NCBI GenBank assembly: GCA_027924585.1
Contig: BSBM01000068.1
Location: 10,750,001-10,814,000 of the forward strand
Source of the DNA: Larix kaempferi
Lineage: Eukaryota; Streptophyta; Pinopsida; Pinales; Pinaceae
Direction: 5' to 3'
DNA length: 64,000 nt
The notes beneath the pieces were generated by a model, which made no database searches, was not told the DNA's origin, and worked only from the letters and a program-made list of their open reading frames with translations. A program made the translations under genes and the position numbers. Below, in pieces: positions 44,919-54,884 of this stretch; position 1 is the stretch's first letter, and each line of letters begins with the position of its first letter.

Positions 44919-45461
44919 CTATAGGTTGTTTCCGTAAAACAGCTTCAAATGTTGTGCGTTCATAGGTAATGGCAACATCTCTCCATCCATGGTATTATGT
45001 AAAAAAATGTTCGTTCCGGCAATGTTGTGTATAATAAAGGGGCCTTTCCAAAGGTTGTCAAACTTTCCATGCTTGCACGGTTTTTCTCTTCTTTTGTCCC
45101 ATAAAAGGACCATGTCTCCAACCTGGAAGGTTCTAGGCTTGGCTGATTTGTCAAATGTTCCCTTCATGCTCTTTTGATGTCTCAACAATTTATCAAGTGA
45201 TGTCCTTCTACTTTCATCAAGTTCTATGATCTGGTTGGTCCTATCTTCCATCTCTAACCTTTATGTTCCATATTCACTTAGCATTCTGAATATAGGTATC
45301 TGCATGCTGAGTGGCAAGGTGGTTGTGAGACCATATACAAGCTCGAAAGGAGTTTTTCCAGTGGAATTATTTTTGGTGATCCTATCTGCCCATAGAGCAT
45401 ACTTGATTTTGCTATCCCAAGATCTTTTATTGTCACCCACAGTTTTCTTAAGGATGGTCAT
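44919..45461 (-). pseudogene. Integrase C-terminal tail of the second gypsy element
   Basis: The region after the catalytic core. It has YALWADRITKNNSTGKTPF, the LVYG motif typical of plant gypsy elements, then ELDESRRTSLDKLLRHQ, FQVGDMVLLWDKRR and GPFIIHNIAG. The last two blocks are the GPY/F-type tail (here GPF). A TAA near 45259 breaks it. It ends at 44919. Confidence 0.8.
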
Positions 45462-45489
45462 TAAGTTCTTATTGGTAGACTCAGCAAGT

Positions 45490-46159
45490 CCATTTCCCTA
45501 TGGGTAATAGTCAGAAGAATGGGATAGGATAGTGCCATCTTTGAAACAAAAATCATTCATTTCTTCTGAGCTGAAAGCCTTGGCATTATCAGTTGTTATC
45601 TTAAGAGGGGTGCCAAATCGTGTGTTGATTTTTTCCTCAATGAAGTCCATAACAACTGTCTTTGTGGATTTTTTGGTGGGTATGGCCTCTACCCACTTGG
45701 TGAAGTAGTTGGTTGCGGTGAGAATCCAGCAAAATCCATTGCTAGAATTAGCTTTGAATTTCCTGATAAAGTCAAGGCCCCATTGCTGAAAAGGGGCACT
45801 CTTGGCAACACTTGACATGTTTATGCACATCTGCAAAGATGGTTGGCCAATAGTATCCTGCTCGAAGGATTTTGTGGCCAATTGTATTCGCTGCATAATG
45901 GCCCCCACGAAATCCTGAGTGGAACTCAGTCAAGATTTTCTTGGAATCTTGTTCATGAACACATCTAAGTATTACACCATCTGGGTTCCTCCAACCCAGG
46001 CCTTCTTGAGTAAGGCAATACCTAGCAGTTTTAAGTCTCAATGCCCTTCGTTTATGACCCTTAAGGTGATCTGGGAAATTGAAGTGCAGCAGGAAATATA
46101 TGATGTCAGAATACCAGTGATGATCAAGTTCTTGCAATGCTGATGTCATGGCTGGTTCA
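45490..46159 (-). pseudogene. Integrase of the second gypsy element
   Basis: Integrase N-terminal zinc finger and catalytic core. The minus strand reads LTQEGLGWRNPDGVIL, then the HHCC finger (FHSGFRGGHYAANTIG; VKCCQECPFS), a shift near 45800, then FQQWGLDFIRKF (first Asp), FTKWVEAIPTKKS, ITTDNAKAFSSEEM (second Asp) and, after TAG at 45498-45500, GNGLAESTNKNL (the Glu). Family order and spacing are normal. The stop and shift make it inactive. Confidence 0.85.
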
Positions 46160-46799
46160 GGTCTACCACTTTAACAAATAATGTCTATTGCTTCCTCATT
46201 CTTTTGGGTTAACATCTTGGCAAGGCCCTATCCTTTTATCAATTTAGTAGGCTTAATCTCTAAGTCATATTCCCAGATTTTAGCTACCCATGTGCCCCTT
46301 ATTCCTAAGCAATCCTATTGAGATAGGATGTCTTTCACTGCAGCATGGGGGACATACCCTACAACTTTTGAGTAGCCAATGTATTTTCTGAAATGTTTAA
46401 AAGATTTTACCAAGGCATAGGCTTGCTTTTCCATAATAGTATACTTAGCTCTGAATTCTGTAAAGCTCTACTCATGAAAGCAATTGGTTGCTCAGACCCT
46501 TCAGAGTTCTTTTGGAGCAACACCCCAACAATAGTGTCTTTAGAATCAAAGGAGAAGACCATGAAGTCCTTGGTATAATAAGGGCTAACCAACACAGGTG
46601 ACCTAGTGATAGCATCTTTTATGGTGTCAAAGGCATCCCTTCCTTCATTCGTCCATACAAACTTAGCATTTTTCTTAAGTAATGCTTGCATGGGTTTCAT
46701 TAATTCTGCTAAATTTGGGATAAACCTTCTGATGAAGTTGATATGACCATTGAAAGATTGAAGGCCTTTCACATTTCTAGGAAGAGGTATCTTTTGTAT
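46160..46799 (-). pseudogene. gypsy-type RNase H after RT
   Basis: The connection and RNase H region. It begins GLQSFNGHINFIRRFIP and LLKKNAKFVWTNEGRDAF, then DFMVFSFDSKDTIVGVLLQ, PIAFMSRALQNSE, and, after a shift near 46430, EKQAYALVKSFKHFRKYI. TAG codons at 46315-46317 (after ILSQ) and 46228-46230 (after LIKG) lie where relatives have Gln. This is the normal gypsy RNase H position, so the element had two RNase H domains. Confidence 0.8.
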
Positions 46800-47758
46800 G
46801 GCTTCTATTCTTTCAGGGTCAATTTTGATCCCATCCTTAGATATGATGTGACCAAGCAGTTTCCCCTCCTCAATGCCTAGGACTGACTTTGTCGGATTTA
46901 AGGAAACACTATATTTCCTACATCGTTCGAAGACCTATTTGAGATTACCAACATTGCTGGATATTTCCTTTGAAAACACAGTGAGATCATCCTGGTAGAT
47001 CTTAATGATTTTACCTATTAATTCCTTGAAAGCATAATCCATGGCCCTTTGAAAAGTGGCCCAAGCATTGAGAAGACCAAAGGGCATTCTCAGATATTCA
47101 AATCTGCCCCAAGGGGTTGTGAATTTGATTTTATGTTTATCTTCATCTTGAATAACAACCTAATTATAACCAGAAAATCCATCAAGCATGGACATCATAT
47201 TGGATCCAGTGACCCATTGGAGGAGGGTCTCCATGTTGGGAAGAGGATAGTTGTCCTTCTGACAAGCAGTATTCAAATTCTTGAAATCTATACATATCCT
47301 CAAACTTAGATTCTTTTTCCTGACAACAACTAAATTGGAACACCACGTTGAATGTCTTGTAGGAGCTCTGATTCCTATTGCTAACATTTTTTCTAACTCC
47401 TTCTTCACAATAGGTGCCAACTTAGGATTTATTTGCCTAAGTTTTTGTCGAAAAGGTTTGACTTTTTGACATTCAGGTTTGAGGGGGATGGTGTGTTGGA
47501 AGACATCCTCCCGATAAGCTTTCAGTTCATCGTAGGTAAATGCAAACACATCCCTATACACTTTCACAAGATTTATTAAGTCATTCCTTTCTTTTTTGGA
47601 AGTTCCTTTTCCAATTTTTATCATTTTGGGGTTATTTTCCGACCCAATGTTTATTTCTATGTAGTCTCCTGGTTTCATATGATTGATGCTATTCTTCCTT
47701 CTATCCTGTCTATCAAAAATATTCTCTAAGGCCACAAAGCCACGTGGTACAGGATTAT
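46800..47758 (-). pseudogene. Reverse transcriptase of the second gypsy element
   Basis: RT core. The minus strand shows GFVALENIFDRQDRR, the linker with VYRDVFAFTYDELKAYRED, HTIPLKPECQKVKPFRQKL, ELEKMLAIGIRAPTRHSTW, LRICIDFKNLN, YPLPNMETLLQ and SMLDGFSGYN. It then has a TAG at 47160-47162, where the family has Gln, and goes on to RMPFGLLNA and the catalytic box YQDD at 46986-46997. A TAG at 46935-46937 follows before VFERCRKY. Most relatives have a hydrophobic residue at the second position of this box; here it is Gln. The copy is not functional. Confidence 0.85.
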
Positions 47759-47759
47759 A

Positions 47760-48480
47760 TCAGTTTCCTTCACCCTGATACTCTTTTCCTTCTTCCTGCT
47801 CACTTGCTTTGTAGTTTGAAAATTCATTTATATTGTTGATAAATTTCAAAATTTGCTTATCATCCTCAAAGATTTTCCAATGCTCCATGTTGTCCGGTAT
47901 TGATGGTCTGAAATTTATCTCAAGTGGACAATCACCTTCTAACATTTCATCTGATGGTTGTAAGGTTGATGTTGAAACTACCAATTTGTCTGTTGCACTA
48001 TTCTGATCTCTAGGGATTGCTTCTATGTTTAGGGCTAAAAAATTCCATAGTGTCCCAAATTGCATTTCTATATTTCTTAAGTCTTTGACACTTACATGCA
48101 AAGTTGCCTTTGATTTGTTGGACTACTAAATCTGAGTCACCCTTTATGCTTAGCAATTTTATACCCATGTCCTTGGCTAGCTCAATGCCTAGTAGAAGTG
48201 CTTCATATTCCGTTACATTATTCATGGCCTCAAATTCTAACCTGAAAGAAAAGTTGAAGATCTTACCCTTGGGTGAGGTTATGACTATCCCAACCCCCTT
48301 TCCAGCTCTTGAGTATGCACCATCAAAATTCATTTTCTATAATTCATCAACCTTTTCATCCTTAATTTCTTCTTGAATGGGGGCCAAAAAGGTTGAGTTG
48401 ATTTGATAGATACCAAGTTCATCAGTGTTGTAAACATACTCGTTCAATGGTCTTTGAGGGTTTTCCACATGGTACTGTTA
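47760..48480 (-). pseudogene. RNase H-like domain lying upstream of RT
   Basis: A ribonuclease H domain of the plant RVT_3 type. From 48480 the minus strand reads NPQRPLNEYVYN, then after a TAG MNFDGAYSRAGKG (first catalytic Asp), NVTEYEALLLGIELA (Glu), IKGDSDLVVQQIKG (Asp), and, after a shift in a T run near 48030, IEAIPRDQNSATDKL (last Asp). It continues into EINFRPSIPDNMEHWKIFEDD, the linker to RT. All four acidic positions are present. In most plant gypsy elements RNase H follows RT, and a second one also lies there in this element, so this copy is an additional RNase H placed in front. Confidence 0.75.
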
Positions 48481-50828
48481 TCACACCATAGTAGCAGGGC
48501 TACTATTCTTGCTTAGCAGATATCTGCACATTCCAGAGCTTGGCTATGATGAGTTTATATTTTGAGATCACTCATGATCAGAGCAGTATATTATTCAAAC
48601 TTATGTTAGACCTTGTGTCAAGGCTGAGCCTTGAGAGTTCAAATTTGATGACCGATGTGACCCTTTATTCCATACAATTTAGTTCAGTGCCTAGAGATGT
48701 ATTGCAACAGTGTTTCAGATGATATATGCTGATTATTCTTATGATGATGTTGTATGACCTATGGATCTCTGATCATTGACTGTGGATTATTATCTTGTAT
48801 TTTTAGTCATGTTCACAGCATTAGCTTGGTATATGATTCATAAGGTGGCAAATATTGTAAAATGAAAATGAATTATCTTGATGAATTATAAAATGGACAT
48901 TTTACTTGCACATTTAGGTTGTTTGACAAGACTTGTTGGTCTACTACCTTGCATAGATATGGTCTTTCTTGACACCATTTCTCTACTAGCTTAGGATCCA
49001 CTTTCACTTGACTCCATCCATCCATGACTTTCCTTATTTGGATTTAACCCTTGACTTGTCTTACTTGACTTTCTGATATTGAGGACTTCCCTTTTTACTA
49101 CCTCTGTGTTTGGATCGAATCCATGTTTGTCTTGTGTCTTGGCTCTAAGTTGGTGACAAAACTTTGCTTTTGTAAGTTGGATTGTAGGCCTAAATCATTC
49201 CGGTCGGTTGTCCCAATGTTTGGCACTGGCACGAACTCCCCCTAGTCACTTGAGATGTTGTTGGCTACAACTGAAAGCTCATGTACTACTTATGGAAACT
49301 TGTGTAAATTCACCCATGGAAACTAAAAACTCTAAAATGTGTTTATCAACACACGTGAGTAAAGGGAAAGAGCAATGAAATGCTAAAAATACTCCTCTAA
49401 GAGTATAAGAAAGGTCTAAAAAGCAATGGTTCTTAAACTCTATATCTAAACGATTGCTGACCTTATATATATATAAACATGCCCTGGATGCAAGCTGCAA
49501 TTAGTTGTGCTTTTTAGCGCACCTAAGATCTGAAGGGTTATGTAGGCCAAAAAGGCCATGAAATGAAATTGAATGATCCTAATGAACCTGGATCAACTTG
49601 GTGTAGGCATGATGCCTAAGTTGAATAAGCACTCTCTAAACAACTTACCCATTTGTGAGGCACAGCCCTTCCCCATGTTATTTGTCCAGCATAGAGTTTG
49701 TAGCTTCCCCCCTTTTTCCCAATCCAAAGTGTCTTTTATTTGAGTTTAGACAAGTCACCCCTTTGCCCAACCTTGTTCCTAGCCTTCATCCTTAGCTAGC
49801 AGTTAGACCATGTCCAATGGGTGAGTCTGTCATTTAAGTTGTTGTGCAAGTAATTACAAATAACAATGGAATATGCAAACATGATTAATGCCACTAAATG
49901 ATGTTATACTTTAAGTTAAGCTGTGAGTATGATTAGAGGAAAATTTATTAGTCTATTGATATGATTTATCCTTGGTTGTATATTGACCTAGTCAAACCCA
50001 GTTTGACTATGGTCATTTCTTGGTATCAGTGATGATGTGGGCCATGTATGCATGTTGATGATGATTGATGGTCCCACATACTCTTGATGATGATTGCTAT
50101 ACGATGGACATATGATTCAGATGGTGATTGATGCAGTTCAACATGTTTTATTATTACTTCATATCATCAGATTATGCACTTTCCACATATGGTGGACCCT
50201 ATAGTTGGCCCATCAGGGCAACCCATGGTGTATGAGTACACATTCTTAGTATATTTAGGTCTTCTGGATCCAATGAGACACTTATCATTCAGTTCTGAGC
50301 ACTTCTGATAGTGATAGATGCAGTTTTCCACTTGTTGACCAGATTTGGGGCTGATTTCCCAGCTTGACCAACAGGGGCCATGAGAGGCCAGTTCACCTAG
50401 GGCGTTGTATGAGGAGGGGGTGGTCCAGCCGCTTGATATTACCATTTGCACCCCCTTCTGCAGAGCCTAGTGGGCTCAGTTTGACGGCGCAGATGCCCTA
50501 GGAGGAAGTTTCAGCACTTTCACAGTTACTGAGGCAAGACAAAAATGGAATGAAAGGTCACTGAGGAATTCGATTTGGGAAATTGAGGCAATTTTTTGGC
50601 ACTTGGTATTCATAGAGGTCTTTCAGGGGGAACCCCCCATATTCCAGCCAGTTATCATTAGTCAGTGGGGTCCACAGAGGCTGCAAGAGGCCTTTTACTA
50701 CATGTCTCTCACAGATTTTGAGGACAGATTTGATCATTTGTATTATTTTGGACATATTATTTTATATTATTGTGCCATGAGGATGAGCTAGCAAGGATTG
50801 ATGCCTCCTAGCCCCACCACGGGCTCCA
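48481..50828. other. Spacer with old repeat relics
   Basis: No supported gene. The part 48536-49290 resembles, weakly but repeatedly, 56086-56600 and 62690-62960, for example CAAATTTGATGAC followed by TTTATTCCATACA, and GATATTGAGGACTTCCC. These look like fragments of one old repeat. Frames at 50167-50451 and nearby have no domain. Confidence 0.45.
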
Positions 50829-51060
50829 TGTGTCATGTCCTAGTCATATGAGGTGGGCCCATGTACTTTAGCCCCCTCTAGAGGACGACATCACCCTCAC
50901 TTTGTATCTTTTAGCTATGACGTCACCTCTATTTTTAGTGATCCATGTGATATGTTATGTCGGCTCATCTTAGCCATTGATTATGTTGTGAGATATTTTA
51001 ATCTCAACCACTCATTTCATAAAGTGGTTTTGAGATCTAGGGTTTTGGTCTTTATTATCC

Positions 51061-51068
51061 TATATAAG
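51061..51068 (+). promoter_or_regulatory. TATA box in the long LTR
   Basis: TATATAAGG in the phrase ATCCTATATAAGGAGGTC, a typical plant LTR promoter core; transcription would run to the right into gag. Confidence 0.6.
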
Positions 51069-52140
51069 GAGGTCATTGTAAAATTCATCTAGAGAATTTG
51101 GCTCTTGGCTCTTGGAAAAAAATTCTATCTTTTGGAGTACATGCTTGGATCTTGGAGTGGATGTTGGTTGCTTTGATTGTAAATTCTTTTGTCCATTGCA
51201 CTGGAGGATCTCTTGTAACTATCTTGCATATTTTTCCATACTTTTTTTTACAGGTTGAAAAGTCGTTTTGGAGGAGTGCAAATTGGTGGGAAGGCCTACC
51301 CTTCAAGATTCAAGAGGACGTTTTGGTTAACAGGGAGTGGTTTTGTCTTTGTACCAACTATTCTTTGCTTATCTATTTCTTGCTTGTATCTACTCTCAAC
51401 ATGTTAAACTGATTGATGCTTTGCTCCTTGGTTTTGATAGGTTAGAGGGACACACATGTGGCTTGGAGGAGGACGATTTGGCAAGAGGGCTTCAAAATTA
51501 TTCATTTAATCTTTGGAAAAAGTAATCCTCATCTCAACTAGCATTCATCTCTTCATCTAGGTATGCTCCAAAGGTATGGTCTTCTTCTTCCTTGGCTTAT
51601 CCATAAGTTCTAGATCATAAAAACCCTAATTGATTAAAACCCTCATTTTTTGTTTTTCTTAGATCTACTTGGATCTAGCTTGGCTTTTGAAAAGGTATCC
51701 ACCTCTATAGTATCCAAGGCAATTCGGATCTATAGTTTGGTGTGGATTGGGCTTCATTTGACACACTTTTCAAGGCACTTAGCCTTCCTTGGGTAAAGTC
51801 ACCCTCCTTGGGTGGTTAAGTTAAGCTAGTTCTAGTACATGGGTAGGTGAGATCCCACTTGATTCATGATCCTCTCACTTGATAACCTACCCCTAGTGCT
51901 TCACTTCATTGATTTTCACCTTGTGGGCCCCATTCCTCATTTTGAGGGTTGTGCCCCACTTGGGTCAATTTGGTGTTGCATTTTAAATCTTATATCTATG
52001 GAGATCTAGCTGTTGGATGCCTTTAATCTTCAAAACCCACTTTGATAATTGCCTAAGCTACCCTGATCTATAATTTGGCATACTTTGGACTCCATTTACC
52101 CATCCATCTTAAGGCACTAGTCCACCTAAGGAAAATCGCA

Positions 52141-52336
52141 CTTCTTGGGTTTAGTGTCATGTGCTAGATCCCATATGTGGGTATCGTCAATTTCATCTTA
52201 GATCCATAGATCTACTCCTTGCATACCCCTTGGTACCACTTCTTGGGTTTAGTGTCATGTGCTAGATCCCATATGTGGGTATCGTCAATTTCATCTTAGA
52301 TCCATAGATCTACTCCTTGCATACCCCTTGGTACCA
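52141..52336 (+). repeat. 98-bp tandem duplication within the LTR
   Basis: Two practically identical units, 52141-52238 and 52239-52336, begin CTTCTTGGGTTTAGTGTC and end CCCCTTGGTACCA. Their near identity implies a recent event. Confidence 0.9.
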
Positions 52337-52795
52337 TTTGCACCCTTAATCTCACCTTGTGGGTCCCATTTAGACCATTTCCATATCCCAAGGAAGTGGG
52401 CCCCACTTGTGTATTTCATGGTACTAGATCTTGTTATTTGATCTCCTTATGTGGCCTAAATCATTCATTGGTTGAAACATAAGTCATCCCTTAAGTCTCT
52501 TTCAACCATACTTAAACTTCTAGGTCCACCTAACCTTGCATTGGTTTCCGTAACTTGTCTTTCACATTTCCCTAGGAACCTTTTCTTTGGTCCAATCATC
52601 TTTGATTGGCTATAGGGTCTCCCCCTTGGTCTTGATTCATCTTGATCTAAAGTTAAGAGTGCCTCGGTTGACATGACTCCCAGCTTGCATTGGGAACTGT
52701 GGCATCTCTTGGGTCACCTCTTTAGTTGTCCATCTCCTCTACCATCCCGGATGGGATACCATTAGGGAAAACTACAAGTTGTGTGATAACATTTT

Positions 52796-52813
52796 TGGCG
52801 CCGTTGCCGTGGA
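52796..52813 (+). other. Primer binding site, tRNA-Asp type
   Basis: TGGCGCCGTTGCCGTGGA starts four bases after the LTR end. It matches the known Asp-tRNA site of Athila/Tat-type gypsy elements with one mismatch (G to T). It fixes element orientation as plus. Confidence 0.85.
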
Positions 52814-53090
52814 AGGTAGAGGCTTACCTTAGGTGTCTGTGATTATCCATGCATAGATCATATTTTATCGCATTCGGATTAATCCAGATGGTTATCATTT
52901 TAATCCTTAATTTAAGCATAGACATCTATTTGTCGCTCACTCTCTCCTTGCATTTTAATGGCATACATCTTGGTAGAAGAGATTTGAAATCTACCCGGCG
53001 ACTCCACATAAGCGACTCCACTGGGGACCGATCCTGTCATTATCTAAAACCCATGGGGTGCATCATTTTGTATTTAGGTTCTTGATTTAA

Positions 53091-53141
<51 letters not shown>

Positions 53142-53142
53142 T
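53091..53142 (+). repeat. (AAT)17 microsatellite
   Basis: An uninterrupted run of AAT triplets ending nine bases before the gag ATG at 53151, in the presumed 5' untranslated region of the element. Confidence 0.95.
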
Positions 53143-53150
53143 TTCCATCC

Positions 53151-54330
53151 ATGGCTGCTTCTGAGCGGCCTAGGACTTTCGGTCGATTGAAAGTCTTTGA
53201 CTTCTCAAAAATTATTGGGTATCCTCATCATGTTCCTCATCAAGCCTGTGAAAGGTTGACTAAATTCGATGAAAGTTATGATAAATCTGCTAAAAGGCAC
53301 CTTCTCACCTGTAGGGAAATTTTTAATGAATTGTCTATAACCCATGAGGATGTATGTATGAAACTATTGGCCTCATCTTTCCAAGGAAGAGTTGAGCTCT
53401 GGTTTCTAAATTTAGAGACTAATAGCATTTATGGATATGACATGTTTGAAAGTAAATTCTTAGAAAAATGGGGAAGTGAATTCGATGATATTTATTCTTC
53501 AATTCAAATCCAAGATCAAAACCTTCTTCTTTCCAATCCTATCATTGAATCAATCAATAATCAAACATCAAATGAATTGTCAACATCCGGAGATGACCCC
53601 TCCTGCCCAATTTCTTTTGAGGATGAGTCTTCCACTTCTGAGTCAATCGAAAGTCAAATCCCTAATCATTGTATAAATCATAAGTTTTCAAATTACTTTT
53701 TAGATAACCCTAGCCTTGCTCCTGAGGAAATTTCCAAAGTTGAGTTTTTAATTAGTAAGTCCATTGAAGTTCCTCCCTTAGAGAAACTCATTAGTCATTC
53801 CATATTTAGTGATAATTCAATTCCTTATCACCTTATTGAAGAAGAAGAGAGTGAGAACATCAACCAAGATCCTTTAGTGGTGATTTCACATGATCATTGT
53901 GCAAATAATCAAGATATTATAAATAAAGTTGTTAATTCCCCCCTGATCAATTAAATGAAAATGATCACTTATCCTCTTATAATTTTAATGATGAACTAAT
54001 AAAAGATCAATCTCAAGATGAAGAAGAGTTAATAAATCACACTAGGTGTTCTAATCTTTGTTCCACTTCTTCTAATGAATCTTTAAATTTTCCTTTTTTC
54101 ATCTTTAATCAAGATAACTTAGAGTTAGATAGTTATGGTCAATCTTGTCCTCGGATTGTAAATATTAAACTTGATCAAAAGCTTAAAATCACTCCTAGAG
54201 TAAAGAGTGTTTTCTTTTGTCAAAAGCCAAGGTCAAACTTATTTATCCATTTGGAAGAATTTTTCGTATCTACAATCCACCCTCCCTTCCCAACTCTTTC
54301 AATCATCTTTGGGTTGGTGCTCTAGTCGAT
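53151..54330 (+). pseudogene. gag-like frame of the plus-strand LTR element, shifted near 53940
   Basis: A Gag-type protein. From the ATG at 53151 (first after the primer site and the AAT run) 267 codons are open. The gag core is ITHEDVCMKLLASSF, ELWFLNLETNSIYGYD and FLEKWGSEFDD (about residues 65-115), then a long Ser/Asn/Glu-rich, low-complexity region. A run of C near 53938-53942 shifts the frame; the other frame then continues as DQLNENDHLSSYNFNDEL and runs to about 54330. No protease, RT or integrase follows. Confidence 0.65.
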
Positions 54331-54884
54331 ATTTTGCCTTGGAAATTTTCAATAGGAAGTATAAGCATGATTACATGTTTAAAAAAAAAGCACTTCATTT
54401 CCCTTTTCTATCACTTTGGAACCAAAATGCTTGTTGTCAAGTTATCAATCATTCTTGGTGGTTAGAAAAGGTGTTTAAAGATCAGTTTCATCTTTTCTCC
54501 ATTTTTGAGCATCAAGTGGGCTTGATTTTGATCTTTCCTCTTCTAAGCTTTAATTTATCCCCACTTGGTTTTTATTTGATCATCAGTCCCAAGGAGAATC
54601 AAATTGAATATGTAAGAGAAGTAAATGAGGAAGTTATTTTTTGTGAAAAAGAATTGAGTCGCGTGCCTTATATTTTTCCTCCATCAATCTTAAGCAATAA
54701 CTTGCATGAATTTTATGATCCTATCAATTCTTGGATGGAGGATGTTTGCATCAGTCATTTTTCTCCTTGGCATGATCTCATTTTGCACCATTCAAATTTT
54801 TCTTCAATTTCTGAACAAGTCAGGAAGATTGTGCTCTCAAATTCAGTAATCTTTAATCCAATCTTGAATTGCCATCTTAAGTAG
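54207..54884 (+). CDS. Unknown frame downstream of gag in the LTR element
   Basis: I do not recognise this protein. An ATG at 54207 opens 225 codons; the part from about 54325 (RKYKHDYMFKKKALHFPFL) to NPILNCHLK at the end looks protein-like, with WWLEKVFKDQFHLFSIFEHQ and many aromatic residues. The first 40 residues overlap the end of the shifted gag frame and are probably not real. It might be an envelope-like or otherwise extra ORF of a non-autonomous element, but nothing in the sequence proves this, and there is no clear signal peptide. Confidence 0.4.
   Translation: MFSFVKSQGQTYLSIWKNFSYLQSTLPSQLFQSSLGWCSSRYFALEIFNRKYKHDYMFKKKALHFPFLSLWNQNACCQVINHSWWLEKVFKDQFHLFSIFEHQVGLILIFPLLSFNLSPLGFYLIISPKENQIEYVREVNEEVIFCEKELSRVPYIFPPSILSNNLHEFYDPINSWMEDVCISHFSPWHDLILHHSNFSSISEQVRKIVLSNSVIFNPILNCHLK

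Larger units (their letters stand above)
44204..48480 (-). mobile_element. Second Ty3/gypsy element, internal region, decayed
   Basis: On the minus strand, from 48480 downward, lie an RNase H-like domain, a reverse transcriptase, a gypsy RNase H, an integrase and a C-terminal tail, then about 700 bp of non-coding sequence to the candidate 3' LTR. gag, protease and the 5' LTR are not found above 48480, so the 5' part is missing or replaced. There are at least five TAG codons at expected glutamines and several frameshifts. Confidence 0.85.
50829..52791 (+). repeat. Long LTR of a plus-strand element (left boundary uncertain)
   Basis: The right end is well fixed. The sequence ends GATAACA at 52785-52791, followed by TTTT and a primer site. 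A TATA box lies at 51061-51068. The left end is a guess at TGTGTCATG near 50829; no exact inverted partner was found. Length would be about 1.96 kb. A 98-bp duplication lies inside (52141-52336). Confidence 0.5.
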
